Part shown: positions 35,569 through 45,573 of the stretch, piece after piece
Layout: each line of letters opens with the position of its first letter
Position numbering within the stretch: the stretch's first letter is position 1
Assembly: GCA_951812785.1 (NCBI GenBank)
Contig: OX638335.1
Span: 509,630 to 573,629, forward strand
Source of the DNA: an uncultured Gammaproteobacteria bacterium
GTDB lineage: Bacteria; Pseudomonadota; Gammaproteobacteria; UBA4575
Direction of reading: 5' to 3'
DNA length: 64,000 nucleotides
Made by a program: the position numbers and the translations under genes
The notes under the pieces: generated by a model
Told to the model about the DNA's origin: nothing
The model's input: only the letters and a program-made list of their open reading frames with translations
Database searches by the model: none

Positions 35569-35874
35569 ATGAGCAACGAGCACAGAGTTGAACAGAAACA
35601 AATGGAAATTGAAGCCGCCGTCTATAGGCGGTTGGTCGAGCACCTGCAATCAAAGCCTGATGTGCAAAATATCGACTTAATGAACCTGGCAGATTTCTGC
35701 CGTAATTGCCTATCCAAGTGGTATGTTACCGCTGCCAAAAAACAAGGACTTGAATTAGATTACGATCAAGCACGTGAGCAAGTTTATGGAATGCCCTATT
35801 CAGAGTGGAAAGATAAATATCAAAAAGAAGCGACGCCAGAGCAACTAGCCGCATTTAACGCGAATAAAAAATAA
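35569..35874 (+). CDS. DUF1244 family protein
   Basis: The 101-residue helical protein has the family core NIDLMNLADFCRNCLSKWY near residues 34-52 and YGMPYSEWKDKYQKEAT near 73-89. Structures of relatives exist but the function is unknown. The conserved cysteine pair FCRNC might bind metal. It starts eight bases before moeB. Confidence 0.88.
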   Translation: MSNEHRVEQKQMEIEAAVYRRLVEHLQSKPDVQNIDLMNLADFCRNCLSKWYVTAAKKQGLELDYDQAREQVYGMPYSEWKDKYQKEATPEQLAAFNANKK

Positions 35875-35882
35875 GCAAGTTT

Positions 35883-36647
35883 ATGGCTACTTCCAGTGAG
35901 CTGACTGATGCACAGTTGTTGCAATTTAGTCGACAGATTATGTTGCCGCAAATTGATATTGAAGGTCAGCAAAAGCTAATTGATGCCAGCGTATTAGTTT
36001 TGGGTGCGGGTGGTTTAGGTTGTCCTGCGCTATCTTATTTGGCTACTGCAGGCATTGGTAAAATCGTTATTGTGGATCCTGATGTTGTTGACCGATCCAA
36101 CATGCAACGCCAAATTCTATATACACTTGACGATATCGGTAGCTATAAAGCCGAAGTGGCCGGGAGTAAGCTGCGCAAATTTGGCACACAAATTCAGATC
36201 ACTACAATAACAAAAACCCCAAATGAAAAAGAGTTGTTAACCCTGGTAAACAATGCCGATATTGTTCTTGATGGAACCGATAACTTCGAAGCACGCTATA
36301 AGCACAACCAAGCTTGCTTAAAAGCTAAAACGCCTTTGATATCGGGTGCAGTCATACGCTTTGAAGGGCAGTTGACGACGTTTGACCATAGAAACACAGA
36401 TTCACCGTGCTACCATTGTTTATATCCTGAGGCGACTGACGAACAGCTTAATTGTTCAGAAAATGGAGTGTTAGGGCCTGTTGCAGGCATTGTCGGAACA
36501 ATGATGGCCACTGAAGTAATAAAAATGCTACTAGGAATTGGCGGAGTGCTAGCGGGTAAGCTATTGCTATTAGATACATTGCATATGGACTGGCGTTTAG
36601 TGCGACTGCGTAAAGATCCAAGTTGTTCTGTGTGTTCAAAAAAGTAA
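35883..36647 (+). CDS. moeB: MoeB/ThiF-type adenylyltransferase
   Basis: The 254-residue E1-like enzyme has FSRQIMLPQIDIEGQ, the nucleotide-binding VLVLGAGGLGCPAL near residues 37-50, DGTDNFEARY near 134-143 and two CxxC zinc pairs (CYHC and CSVC). It adenylates the C-terminal glycine of a small sulfur carrier such as MoaD or ThiS. Proximity to mobAB favours molybdopterin synthesis. It is two base pairs upstream of the next gene. Confidence 0.92.
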   Translation: MATSSELTDAQLLQFSRQIMLPQIDIEGQQKLIDASVLVLGAGGLGCPALSYLATAGIGKIVIVDPDVVDRSNMQRQILYTLDDIGSYKAEVAGSKLRKFGTQIQITTITKTPNEKELLTLVNNADIVLDGTDNFEARYKHNQACLKAKTPLISGAVIRFEGQLTTFDHRNTDSPCYHCLYPEATDEQLNCSENGVLGPVAGIVGTMMATEVIKMLLGIGGVLAGKLLLLDTLHMDWRLVRLRKDPSCSVCSKK

Positions 36648-36651
36648 GTTG

Positions 36652-37974
36652 ATGCAAGCCATTTTAAAAAAAATAACTGAAGCGATTTGGAAGGTAGACC
36701 TAAAGTCGCAGCCATTATGGAAGCAACTGCTTATTAGTGTCTGTCGATTTGTTTATCTGATTGTTATTGATTTAGCAAATGGGCAGCTAAACTTGCGTGC
36801 TATGTCGCTCGTGTTCACGACTATCTTGTCTTTTGTTCCTTTAATTGCTGTTAGTTTTTCTGTGTTGAAAGCATTCGGTGTTCACAACCAGATAGAACCT
36901 GCATTATTAAATTTATTCTCACACCTGGGGAATAAAGCTCCTGAGTTAACCAGTAATATAATTGGTTTCGTAGATAACGTTGAAGTTGGGTTGCTGGGAA
37001 CTTTAGGTATTGCGTTCTTGTTCTATTCAGTAATTTCGTTATTAACTAAAGTAGAAGAAGCCTTTAACTACACTTGGCGGATACAAAAAACCAGGACTTT
37101 GGCAGAACGTTTTAGTAATTATTTAAGTGTATTGATGGTGGGGCCAGTGCTGGTGTTTGCGGCGATGGGTGCCACCGCAGGTTTGTTGAATAATTCTGTG
37201 ACAGAAAGCCTGGCAAGTGTTGAACCGTTTGGAATTGTACTTGAGTTTGTTACTAAACTAATTCCTTATGCGTTAATTATATTTGCATTTACTTTCGTAT
37301 ATTCATTTGTCCCTAATACTAAAGTTCGTTTTATCCCGGCATTAACTGGTGGTATTGCTGCGGGAGTATTATGGCAGTCAGTGGGTTATCTTTATGCAGT
37401 AGTGATTGCTCAATCATCGACGCAAACTGCAATTTATGCAGGCTTTGCAATTATCTTTTTCTTCATGACCTGGTTATATTTAAATTGGCTGATATTACTG
37501 GTCGGTTCGAGTGTGGCATTTTATCGTCAATACCCAGAATACTTATTGGCAAAGAATCAATCCGTTGCATTGAATAATCATGATCGTGAACATATAGCCT
37601 TGAATGTATTATTAATTATTGGAGAGAACTTTTATAATAACAATTCACCCATGGGTATTGAAACAATCGTTGATCAGTCATTTCACCCAAAGCAAGCCGT
37701 CGAAGAAGTGCTGCAATGCTATGAAGAGGCGGGAATATTGCAAAGTGTTAATTCCATATCCTCTGCCTATTTGCCAGCAACGCCTTTAGAAAATTTAACT
37801 GTAGCTGAAGCCTATGCAGCGATACGGACTAGTTATGCGGTTTTTTCTCCTGTCGTTATGCATCATGATGTAAACGGCGACATGGCATTGTCTATTGTTG
37901 ATAGAGTAGAAGACTCTATAGATAGAGAGCTTGGTGACCTCGCCATAAAACAAATTATACAGATGAACGCTTAG
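36652..37974 (+). CDS. YihY/BrkB-family inner-membrane protein with C-terminal extension
   Basis: ATG 36652 is preferred over TTG 36649, giving 440 residues. About six transmembrane segments span residues 25-290 with LNLRAMSLVFTTILSFVPLI near 43-62, the family hallmark. The soluble C-terminal ~130 residues resemble a winged-helix domain. Once called ribonuclease BN in error; the true function is unknown. Confidence 0.9.
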   Translation: MQAILKKITEAIWKVDLKSQPLWKQLLISVCRFVYLIVIDLANGQLNLRAMSLVFTTILSFVPLIAVSFSVLKAFGVHNQIEPALLNLFSHLGNKAPELTSNIIGFVDNVEVGLLGTLGIAFLFYSVISLLTKVEEAFNYTWRIQKTRTLAERFSNYLSVLMVGPVLVFAAMGATAGLLNNSVTESLASVEPFGIVLEFVTKLIPYALIIFAFTFVYSFVPNTKVRFIPALTGGIAAGVLWQSVGYLYAVVIAQSSTQTAIYAGFAIIFFFMTWLYLNWLILLVGSSVAFYRQYPEYLLAKNQSVALNNHDREHIALNVLLIIGENFYNNNSPMGIETIVDQSFHPKQAVEEVLQCYEEAGILQSVNSISSAYLPATPLENLTVAEAYAAIRTSYAVFSPVVMHHDVNGDMALSIVDRVEDSIDRELGDLAIKQIIQMNA

Positions 37975-38013
37975 TAACTCCGAAAATATAAACACTGTGA
38001 TAATAAAAATATA

Positions 38014-38367
38014 ATGAAACAGTCAGAAGTTAAAGATTTGACGTTGGTGCTGAGAAAGTTTGCGCAAGACCGGGATTGGGAGCAATTCCATAGCCCAAAA
38101 AATCTATCCATGGCGTTGTCTGTGGAGGCGGCTGAGTTGCTTGAGCATTTTCAATGGATGCCTGAGCAAGCCTGTTATGTATTAGACGAAGCTAAACAAC
38201 AACTTGTGGGATATGAGTTGGCCGATATATTTATTTATCTATTGCGTGTAAGCGATCAACTTGATATTGATTTAATGGCTGTCACTAAAGAAAAAATAAA
38301 AATTAATGACGAGCGTTATCCTGTTAATAAGGTCAAAGGCAGTTCTAAAAAATATACCGAATATTAA
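38014..38367 (+). CDS. MazG-like nucleotide pyrophosphohydrolase
   Basis: The 117-residue all-helical protein carries NLSMALSVEAAELLEHFQW near residues 29-47 (ExxE metal site) and YELADIFIYLLRVSDQLDID near 67-86 (ExxD). This is the RS21-C6/iMazG type that cleaves dCTP or other dNTPs to the monophosphate, for house-cleaning of modified nucleotides. Confidence 0.9.
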   Translation: MKQSEVKDLTLVLRKFAQDRDWEQFHSPKNLSMALSVEAAELLEHFQWMPEQACYVLDEAKQQLVGYELADIFIYLLRVSDQLDIDLMAVTKEKIKINDERYPVNKVKGSSKKYTEY

Positions 38368-38387
38368 TCTAACCTTTTAAAAATCTA

Positions 38388-39590
38388 ATGAGTGAATTAC
38401 CAGCTGGATCACAACCAATAGAAGTGATTCAGGTAAACAATACTAAAATAACTGTTCTTGGTACAGCGCATGTGTCAAAAGCTAGTGCTGATGCGGTGCG
38501 AGAATTAATTGAGTCGAATCAATTTGATGTGATTGCGATTGAGCTCTGTGAGAGTCGTTACAACTCGATTGTAAATCCAGAGTTACTGGCGAAAATGGAT
38601 TTGTTTGAGGTGATTAAGACTAAAAAAGCCAGCATGGTGGCTGCAAGTCTGGCTTTGGGTGCTTACCAGCAACGTTTAGCAGAGCAATTTGGTGTTCAAC
38701 CTGGTGAGGAAATGCGTGTGGCGATTGATCTCGCTGAGAAAAATAATCTGCATTTAGAATTAATTGATAGAGAAGTTGGCATTACTTTAAAACGCCTATA
38801 TAGAAATATCCCCTGGTGGAGAAAGTTGTATGTAATTTCTGGTTTGATCGCCAGCGTGATGACTAATGAAAAAGTCACTGAAGAGGAAATAGAGAAGCTA
38901 AAAACAGGTGACGTGTTGGAAAACACTTTTGCACAATTTGCTACTTCTGCCTACGATCTTTTTAGCCCGCTAATTTCAGAGCGTGATCAGTTTATGTCAG
39001 CAAAGCTTAGACAGGTTATTGAACGATGTGAAGGTAAAAATATATTGGCAGTGGTTGGCGCAGGCCATTTGGCAGGCATGAAAGAGCAGTTAAGTAACTG
39101 CAACACTCAACCGCAAGAAATTATTAATCAATTAACTTATCTGCCGAAAGGGCTAAGTATTGGTAGATCCATTCCATGGATAATCGTTGCACTTGTGTTA
39201 TGCGGTTTTGCTTTTGGCTTTAGCAAGAGTTCTGATCTGGGTTGGAGCTTAGTATTGGATTGGGTGCTTATTAACGGAGGACTGTCAGCATTAGGAGCAG
39301 CTATTGCTGGAGCACATATACTTACCGTTATTGCCGCATTTCTTGCGGCACCATTAACATCATTGAATCCAACTATAGGCGCTGGCGTGGTGGCGTCGGC
39401 TGTTGAACTTTACCTGCGCAAGCCAACTATTAAAGACTTTGAAAATTTACGTTTAGACACAACCAAATTGTCCGGCTGGCGTTCTAATCGTGTGGCAAGA
39501 TTAATTCTTGTATTTTTACTCAGTACATTAGGGTCTGTGTTTGGTACCTATATTGCTGGTTTTCGTATATTCGATGCACTTATAAATTAA
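38388..39590 (+). CDS. TraB/PrgY-family membrane protein
   Basis: The 400-residue protein starts with the TraB domain: KITVLGTAHVSKASADAV near residues 18-35 and VIAIELCESRYNSI near 48-61, with VVGAGHLAGMKEQL near 222-235. Four C-terminal hydrophobic segments follow. Relatives range from pheromone-shutdown proteins in Gram-positives to archaeal and eukaryotic homologues; a metal-dependent protease-like role has been proposed. Its function here is unknown. Confidence 0.88.
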   Translation: MSELPAGSQPIEVIQVNNTKITVLGTAHVSKASADAVRELIESNQFDVIAIELCESRYNSIVNPELLAKMDLFEVIKTKKASMVAASLALGAYQQRLAEQFGVQPGEEMRVAIDLAEKNNLHLELIDREVGITLKRLYRNIPWWRKLYVISGLIASVMTNEKVTEEEIEKLKTGDVLENTFAQFATSAYDLFSPLISERDQFMSAKLRQVIERCEGKNILAVVGAGHLAGMKEQLSNCNTQPQEIINQLTYLPKGLSIGRSIPWIIVALVLCGFAFGFSKSSDLGWSLVLDWVLINGGLSALGAAIAGAHILTVIAAFLAAPLTSLNPTIGAGVVASAVELYLRKPTIKDFENLRLDTTKLSGWRSNRVARLILVFLLSTLGSVFGTYIAGFRIFDALIN

Positions 39591-39593
39591 TCT

Positions 39594-40397
39594 GTGTTTA
39601 CGCTCGATAGCGTTATAATTTTTTTGTTGCTCGGCGCTGTCGTTGGTTTTTTTGCTGGTTTGTTAGGTGTGGGTGGCGGTGGAGTCATGGTGCCGGTGCT
39701 TACCTCGTATTTTCTATATAAAAATGTACCTGTTGAATTTGTCGTGCATTTAGCCTTAGGTACATCAATGGCATCGATCATTATGACCTCAGCATCAAGT
39801 TTGTATGCACATCAAAAGCATCAAGGTGTAGTGTGGGATATTGTAAAGACAATGGCACCAGGCGTGCTGATTGGAACTTTTGCCGCAACATGCTTGGCAG
39901 CACATATCAATTCGCGTTATTTGGCTATATTCTTTGCACTATTTATGACGTACGTGTCTATCCAGATGTTCTTGAATGTACAACCAAAGCCATCACGTAC
40001 AACGCTTGGAAAAACAACTTTGTTAACAGCCGGTAGCGGAATAGGGGCAATTTCTGCAATGGTGGCGATTGGTGGTGGTAGCTTAACAGTGCCTTTCCTG
40101 GCTTGGTATAATACCCCGCTGAAGAAAGCAATAGGTACTTCTGCTGCGGTTGGTTTCCCAATTGCTGTCGCAGGAACACTGGGTTATTTAATCAATGGAT
40201 GGAATAGTGCTTATCAGCAAAACTATTTATTTGGCTTTATTTATCTGCCTGCCGTAGCGCTAATATCGCTGGTAAGTTATTTTACCGCGCCATTAGGTGC
40301 GCGTTTGGCTCATAAATTACCAGTGGTAGTACTTAAGAAAGTGTTTGCAGTCTTGTTACTGTTATTGGGCGTGAAAATGCTGTTATCGATTGTTTGA
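39594..40397 (+). CDS. TauE/SafE-family sulfite/organosulfonate exporter-like permease
   Basis: The 267-residue protein (GTG start) has eight hydrophobic segments and two family motifs: GFFAGLLGVGGGGVMVPVL near residues 18-36 and the repeat GSGIGAISAMVAIGGGSLTV near 148-167. Family members move sulfite, sulfonates or other anions across the inner membrane. It starts three bases after the TraB gene stop. The substrate is unproven. Confidence 0.88.
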   Translation: MFTLDSVIIFLLLGAVVGFFAGLLGVGGGGVMVPVLTSYFLYKNVPVEFVVHLALGTSMASIIMTSASSLYAHQKHQGVVWDIVKTMAPGVLIGTFAATCLAAHINSRYLAIFFALFMTYVSIQMFLNVQPKPSRTTLGKTTLLTAGSGIGAISAMVAIGGGSLTVPFLAWYNTPLKKAIGTSAAVGFPIAVAGTLGYLINGWNSAYQQNYLFGFIYLPAVALISLVSYFTAPLGARLAHKLPVVVLKKVFAVLLLLLGVKMLLSIV

Positions 40398-40405
40398 AGA
40401 TTGAT

Positions 40406-42475
40406 TTATTGTTGAGCAATCACTCTTTGCTTGGCACGGTTCCAATAACTACTCAGGTCGGCTGAAATTTTCGCAGCCTCAATGAGTAGAATATCATTCT
40501 CGATGTTATCTTTCTCATCGTTACTGTCATCGTTATCTTTTTCTTTTTCTTTTATACCAATTAATCGTTCAAATTTTTTCCTATCCTTCTCAAGTTGTGA
40601 GAATGTTTTCTTTCGCTTACTTTGGTTTAAAGATAGCTCAGTTTGTTTTTGTAAACTTTCATTTAAGTTATATAGATTAATCAGCGATTGATATTTTTCA
40701 TCATTCTTAATGCGGTTGACGTGTTGTATTTCTAGGTCGTCAACAATTTGCTTTGAGATGTGGCGGTTATCAAATTGAGTGGGGGAAATCTTGGTCCACG
40801 GCAATGCATTATCTAGGCTGCGCTCACCTTGCTCAGACTTATCGTAAGAAGCCTCAAACAGGATGTCAGGCTCAACACCTCGGTGTTGAGTACTATCGCC
40901 ATTAATTCTGTAATACTGAGCAATAGTTGCTTTTAGCTGTCCGAGGTTGGCGTCGTTATTACGACCAAATTGATTTAAATCTACAAGCTGTTGTACTGAG
41001 CCTTTACCGAAGGTAGTTTCTCCTACAATAACGGCACGGCCATAGTCCTGTAATGCACTGGCAACAATTTCTGAAGCAGATGCGCTGAATCTGTCTACTA
41101 ACACAACCATTGGGCCGGCATATGAAATATTTGCGTCTTTATCTTTATGAATTTCAATGTGGCCGCTTGAGTCGCGCACTTGAACGATAGGGCCTTTATC
41201 GATAAATAATCCGGTTAGTTGAGTTGCTTCGACTAATGAGCCGCCACCGTTTGAGCGTAAGTCGAGGACTAAGCTGTCGATATTCTCTTCTAATAATTCA
41301 CCCAAGAGCTTATGTACATCTCGTGTAGTGCTACGGTAGCCTTTTTCGCCATTTTGAAATGCATTGAAATCTAAATAGAAAGTAGGGATGGTAACAATAC
41401 CTATTTTCTCGGTTTTATTACCATGCGGTATTTCTAGTACATCTTTAGTTGCTGCTTGTTCTTCTAATTTTATTTTGTTGCGGGTAATAGTGATTTCTTC
41501 TACGGCTGCACCATCACCTTTGCTGCCAGCTAAAATTTGTAATTTAACAATGGTATCTTTTGGTCCGCGAATTAATTCGACTACTTCCTCTAGTCGCCAA
41601 CCGACGACATCAGTAAATTGTTTTTCATTTTGTTGGGAAATACCAATGATTTTATCTTTGGCATGAAGTAAACCACTTATATCTGCGGGGCCACCAGGAA
41701 TAATGCGTTCAACAATTGTATTGTCATCATCAGAGCGCAATAGGGCACCAATACCTTCTAGTGAAAGACTCATGTGAATTTTAAAGTTATCGAAAGATCG
41801 TGGTGACAAATAACTTGTGTGTGGGTCGATAGCAGTAGCATATGAGTTGATATAAATCTGGAAGATATCATCTTCATCTAGTTGTTTGGTTCTCTTTAAA
41901 ATACTGCTGTAGCGTTTAATCAAAGTCTTCTTGATTTCGTCTTTTTCTTTATCAGCAAGCACTAATGATAAAACATCATTTTTAATGCGTTTGCGCCATA
42001 CATCATTTTGTTGTTCTATGGTGACAGGCCACTTAGCATTTTCTCGTTCAATAACGAAAGTTTCTTCTTTTGTAAAATCAAAATCTTTTTCAATCAATAA
42101 CAACGCGTATTCAATACGTTCATTGACTCTTTTTTCATAGGTGGAAAAAATAGAATATGCCGGAAGTAAGTTGTTGGCGCGTAAAGCATCATCTAATGTG
42201 AACTTGTATTTATCGAAGCGTGCAATATCAGTGGCTAAAAAATAGCTCTTATTTGGATCCAGAGAATCTAAAAAATTATTGAATATAGTTGCAGAAAACT
42301 GATCATTTAAATCGACTTTTCGATAATGATAGCGGCTTAAAAAGTCAGTAATAATTTTAGTTGCCCGTAACTGGTCAACCGTGGGTGATAAGGTAGAATT
42401 CTCAATGCCAATGCTATTGAATGATAAGATCATCAATAGAAAGGTGGAAATTAGACGGGTTATTTTTTTATACAC
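40406..42475 (-). CDS. prc: Tail-specific (C-terminal processing) protease Prc
   Basis: The 689-residue periplasmic S41 protease has a signal peptide (residues 1-24), N-terminal helical domain, PDZ domain (about 245-325, LEGIGALLR and GGPADISGLLHAKDKIIGIS) and the catalytic Ser/Lys dyad in VDRFSASASEIVASALQDYG and ETTFGKGSVQ. A C-terminal DUF3340-type helical region ends it. Prc degrades misfolded periplasmic proteins and trims peptidoglycan hydrolases and lipoproteins. Confidence 0.95.
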   Translation of the reverse strand: MYKKITRLISTFLLMILSFNSIGIENSTLSPTVDQLRATKIITDFLSRYHYRKVDLNDQFSATIFNNFLDSLDPNKSYFLATDIARFDKYKFTLDDALRANNLLPAYSIFSTYEKRVNERIEYALLLIEKDFDFTKEETFVIERENAKWPVTIEQQNDVWRKRIKNDVLSLVLADKEKDEIKKTLIKRYSSILKRTKQLDEDDIFQIYINSYATAIDPHTSYLSPRSFDNFKIHMSLSLEGIGALLRSDDDNTIVERIIPGGPADISGLLHAKDKIIGISQQNEKQFTDVVGWRLEEVVELIRGPKDTIVKLQILAGSKGDGAAVEEITITRNKIKLEEQAATKDVLEIPHGNKTEKIGIVTIPTFYLDFNAFQNGEKGYRSTTRDVHKLLGELLEENIDSLVLDLRSNGGGSLVEATQLTGLFIDKGPIVQVRDSSGHIEIHKDKDANISYAGPMVVLVDRFSASASEIVASALQDYGRAVIVGETTFGKGSVQQLVDLNQFGRNNDANLGQLKATIAQYYRINGDSTQHRGVEPDILFEASYDKSEQGERSLDNALPWTKISPTQFDNRHISKQIVDDLEIQHVNRIKNDEKYQSLINLYNLNESLQKQTELSLNQSKRKKTFSQLEKDRKKFERLIGIKEKEKDNDDSNDEKDNIENDILLIEAAKISADLSSYWNRAKQRVIAQQ

Positions 42476-42766
42476 GATGATTTCGACTTGAGCTAAAGTG
42501 GTTGATTAAAAGAATTTAATATTAGATTTCAATTTATTGTATACAAATGTTCATGTAAAAGCGCATTTATATCTCTATTTTGATGAAGAGTTCTCAGTGA
42601 GTTCCATTTGAGTCAATAAAATAGTCAGCTAATTCATTTGGAAAGCATAGCTACTGTGCCATATTATAACAAATATAAAACTATAACTTGTTGAAATACA
42701 AGAATATTATTAAATTACGTGCACTCATATACAGGAAATAGTGAGTATATATTAAGGAGAATTTAA

Positions 42767-43263
42767 GTGGATTCACTGAAACAAGAAAAAAATTATTTAT
42801 GACACGCCTGATGACACCAGAGATGACTAATTTCTCTGGCAAAGTCCACGGTGTCTCAATATTGAAGCTTTTGGATGAAGCCGCTTTTTCTTGTGCATCA
42901 CGTTATTGCCAGACATACGTTGTCACTGCTTCACTTGATCAAGTAGTGTTCAAGAACCCGATTACAGTCGGAGACTTGGTTACGTTAAAACGTAACGTTA
43001 ACTACTTGGGACATAGTTCTATGGAGATTGGTATTAAGGTAGAAGGTGAAAGGATCTGTGAGAAGAAAAAATACCATGCTATTTCATGTTACTTCACTAT
43101 GATCTCTGTTGATGAGAATGGAAAATCTCAGCAAGTGCTACGACTAAAGTTAGAGACAGAAACCGAAGAAAAACTATTCCAAGCCGGTAAAATGCGTTGT
43201 CAGATGCGTAAAGAGATCCAGGACAGGAATATGCAATTGCATATAGGGCTTGATTCTGAGTAG
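42767..43263 (+). CDS. Acyl-CoA thioesterase (hotdog fold), with apparent frameshift near the start
   Basis: The main frame from ATG 42799 gives 154 residues with MTPEMTNFSGKVHG, LLDEAAFSCASRYC and VVTASLDQVVFKNPITVGDL, a cytosolic hotdog thioesterase of the YciA/BACH group. The usual second glycine of HGG is valine here. A strong ribosome site (AAGGAG, 42754-42759) points instead to GTG 42767. That frame ends after 11 codons at an ATGA overlap. One more A in the A7 run at 42786-42792 would fuse the two into MDSLKQEKKLFMTRLMTPEM, which matches the normal family N-terminus. Confidence 0.8.
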
Positions 43264-43320
43264 AGCTGAGATATGAGTAACTGGAGCTAGTCCAGCTACT
43301 CACAAAAGTTTTAATTGGTG

Positions 43321-43527
43321 CTAAACAGGAACGACATTATTAGCACATGGGCCTTTCTGGCCTTCACCTACTTCAAATTGAACTGCTTGACCATCATTCA
43401 ACGTTGCGTAACCGCCACCGTTTTTGATTTCAGAGTGGTGTACGAATAGATCTTTGCCTCCGTCCTCTGGAGTAATGAAGCCAAAACCTTTATCCGCGTT
43501 AAACCACTTTACTGTACCTTTACTCAT
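43321..43527 (-). CDS. Cold-shock domain protein (CspA family)
   Basis: The 68-residue OB-fold protein has RNP1 KGFGFITPE and RNP2 DLFVHHSEI, plus the start [17 protein letters not shown]. It binds single-stranded RNA and DNA as an RNA chaperone. About 150 bases separate it from the next upstream gene, room for the long leader typical of csp mRNAs. Confidence 0.96.
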   Translation of the reverse strand: MSKGTVKWFNADKGFGFITPEDGGKDLFVHHSEIKNGGGYATLNDGQAVQFEVGEGQKGPCANNVVPV

Positions 43528-43680
43528 TTTCTATCGTTCCTTTAAAGAATTAATTTTCATATTCGTCGACACACAATATTGCGTATATAAATCGACTAGC
43601 ATGAGTGTAACTTATGGGCAGCATTTGTACACATATTATTCGGTCATTTAGCAATATTTATGCTGTTTTAATAGATATTA

Positions 43681-43944
43681 TCAGGAAGTTTCACCGACCT
43701 TGAGCAACAAAGTAGTGCCATGTATCGCATAACCGTTTATTTCGATTTGTCTGAGCACGTCTTTTTGGTCCAAAGCTGGGTGTGATTTATTTGGATCAAT
43801 TTCCAATCTGGTCCTAAAAGGTGAGAGAACAAGTAAGTCTTTATCGGTGGATTCCGGTAATGTTAATTCGCTAACTTTGGTGCCTTTGGGGACAGACAGA
43901 AATTTGTCGCCTTTAATAGCACTGTTATATATGTCTATTTTCAA
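43681..43944 (-). CDS. Hypothetical protein (87 aa)
   Basis: A small soluble protein starting MKIDIYNSAIKGDKFLSVPK with a later YAIHGTTLLLKVG. The start resembles the DUF6139-like group of small beta-rich proteins but the match is weak. No neighbour explains it. Confidence 0.5.
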   Translation of the reverse strand: MKIDIYNSAIKGDKFLSVPKGTKVSELTLPESTDKDLLVLSPFRTRLEIDPNKSHPALDQKDVLRQIEINGYAIHGTTLLLKVGETS

Positions 43945-43998
43945 GTGAAACCTTAGTGTGTGTTTGTATCAATTGGTGGCGTAAGCATAGCAGCGAAG

Positions 43999-44475
43999 CT
44001 AGCTACGTGTAGCAGGTTTAACAAGCATAATATTGCCATCAACTGAGACAATAATGCATTGTTCTCCCTTAGTAATAGATTCTACGCCTGCATTACTATC
44101 AAGACGGCTGCTCCAGTCAATGCCAGAATAACGAATAGTCCCCATGTTGACATTGATGTCGCTACTGGCGGCCACCTCTCGGCCAATTATGTCACTACTA
44201 GTATCTGCACCACCCCCTGAATTTTGGAATTTCTTCAAAGGTTTCCATAACAACAGAGTGGTTAAGGCGGTTAACACACCTAAGGCAAATATTTCCATCT
44301 CCCAGCCAGATAAAACACCCAGGTTAATGAGTACACCAGTAATAAAGCTGGCAATTGCAAAAAATAGTAAGGGCCCGCCTAACCCTAGAATAGCCAGCTC
44401 TACAATAAAGCTAATGCCGGCAACTAAATAAAACAAGTGATCATGGTGATCTGCAAAGTACTGCATCATGTCCAT
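43999..44475 (-). CDS. NfeD-like membrane protein
   Basis: The 158-residue protein has three to four hydrophobic segments (about residues 12-90) and a C-terminal OB-type domain (IGREVAASSDI, GTIRYSGIDWSSR, IVSVDGNIMLVKP). This is the short NfeD1b form that pairs with a stomatin. It lies two bases after the SPFH gene, as is usual. Confidence 0.92.
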   Translation of the reverse strand: MDMMQYFADHHDHLFYLVAGISFIVELAILGLGGPLLFFAIASFITGVLINLGVLSGWEMEIFALGVLTALTTLLLWKPLKKFQNSGGGADTSSDIIGREVAASSDINVNMGTIRYSGIDWSSRLDSNAGVESITKGEQCIIVSVDGNIMLVKPATRS

Positions 44476-44477
44476 GA

Positions 44478-45467
44478 TTAAGCTCCTTCTGACTGGCTGG
44501 GTATTTTCAGGCTGCTAGAGACAGCAATGGCTTGAGCAACAGTATTAACAACATTGTCGCTAGTTTTGCCATCACTTAACACAATCGTACTTTCTGCCGC
44601 AATCGCGCGATGTGCTGCGATAGCTTCACGCCCTAACTGTAACGTCATGGCTGACTCACCTGAATCAGTGTTAGCAACATCGCCCACTGTCTTCAAAGCA
44701 CTAGCATCGGCTTCGGCGACTAAACGTATGGCCGTGGCTTTACCCATGGCCTGCAAAATTTGTGATTCTTTATCTGCTTCTGCTGCGAGTACTTGCTCTG
44801 CTTTGGCGGCTTCCGCATCCAGCACTCGTGCAGCCTTTAAACCTTCTGCTTCAGTGATTGCAGCAGTCTTAACACCTTCGGCAGTGAGAATAACCGAGCG
44901 TTTTTCGCGTTCCGCAGTCATCTGCTTTTCCATGTCTTCACGAATAGACTGAGGTGGAGAAATATCTTTGATTTCATAACGTGTCACCATTACGCCCCAA
45001 GGCTGTGTAGCCTCAGTCATGGCATTTAATATAGTGGCGTTAATCGCATCACGGCTCTGGAAACACTCATCAAGCTCCATTGAGCCAATAGCATTACGCA
45101 TGGTCGTCATCGCCAGTTGCGTAACAGCCATTTTATAATCAGTGACGTTGTTTGTCGCAGCTGCTGCATCTGTGACTTTCATGAAAAGAATGCCATCAAT
45201 ATTCAAAGAGATATTGTCTTTAGTAATGGCAGATTGAGATGAAATGTCTAACGCTTGTTCTTTTAAATTACGATCTGCTGCAACCGTTTGTATGAACGGA
45301 ATTATAAAATTCAAGCCAGAAGATAATGTTTTGGCATATTTGCCGAATGTATATATGACAAAACCGCGGTTTTGAGGAACAAAATGAATACCTTTTTTCA
45401 AGGTATAAAGAATGACTAACGCAATCCACAATAATGGGCTAGAAAGTAAATCAGCAACAACATCCAT
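44478..45467 (-). CDS. SPFH/band-7 stomatin-like protein
   Basis: The 329-residue protein has an N-terminal membrane anchor (about residues 8-24), then the band-7 domain (VPQNRGFVIYTFGKYAKTL, DGILFMKVTDA) and a long alanine- and glutamate-rich coiled coil (about 195-275). It forms membrane-associated oligomers, often with the adjacent NfeD partner. The substrate or client is unknown. Confidence 0.93.
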   Translation of the reverse strand: MDVVADLLSSPLLWIALVILYTLKKGIHFVPQNRGFVIYTFGKYAKTLSSGLNFIIPFIQTVAADRNLKEQALDISSQSAITKDNISLNIDGILFMKVTDAAAATNNVTDYKMAVTQLAMTTMRNAIGSMELDECFQSRDAINATILNAMTEATQPWGVMVTRYEIKDISPPQSIREDMEKQMTAEREKRSVILTAEGVKTAAITEAEGLKAARVLDAEAAKAEQVLAAEADKESQILQAMGKATAIRLVAEADASALKTVGDVANTDSGESAMTLQLGREAIAAHRAIAAESTIVLSDGKTSDNVVNTVAQAIAVSSSLKIPSQSEGA

Positions 45468-45573
45468 AATCTTTTCCTAATGAAATGGTTTGCTAATGAT
45501 AAAGTATTTTTGCAAATACGGGGTAAGAGATTAATGCACTTAAATACAGAACAATTCGAGTTGGGGTAGGGCT

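Noticed and set aside
36649-36651. TTG start for the YihY-family gene
   Set aside because: ATG follows immediately at 36652 and gives the same protein without an odd extra residue.
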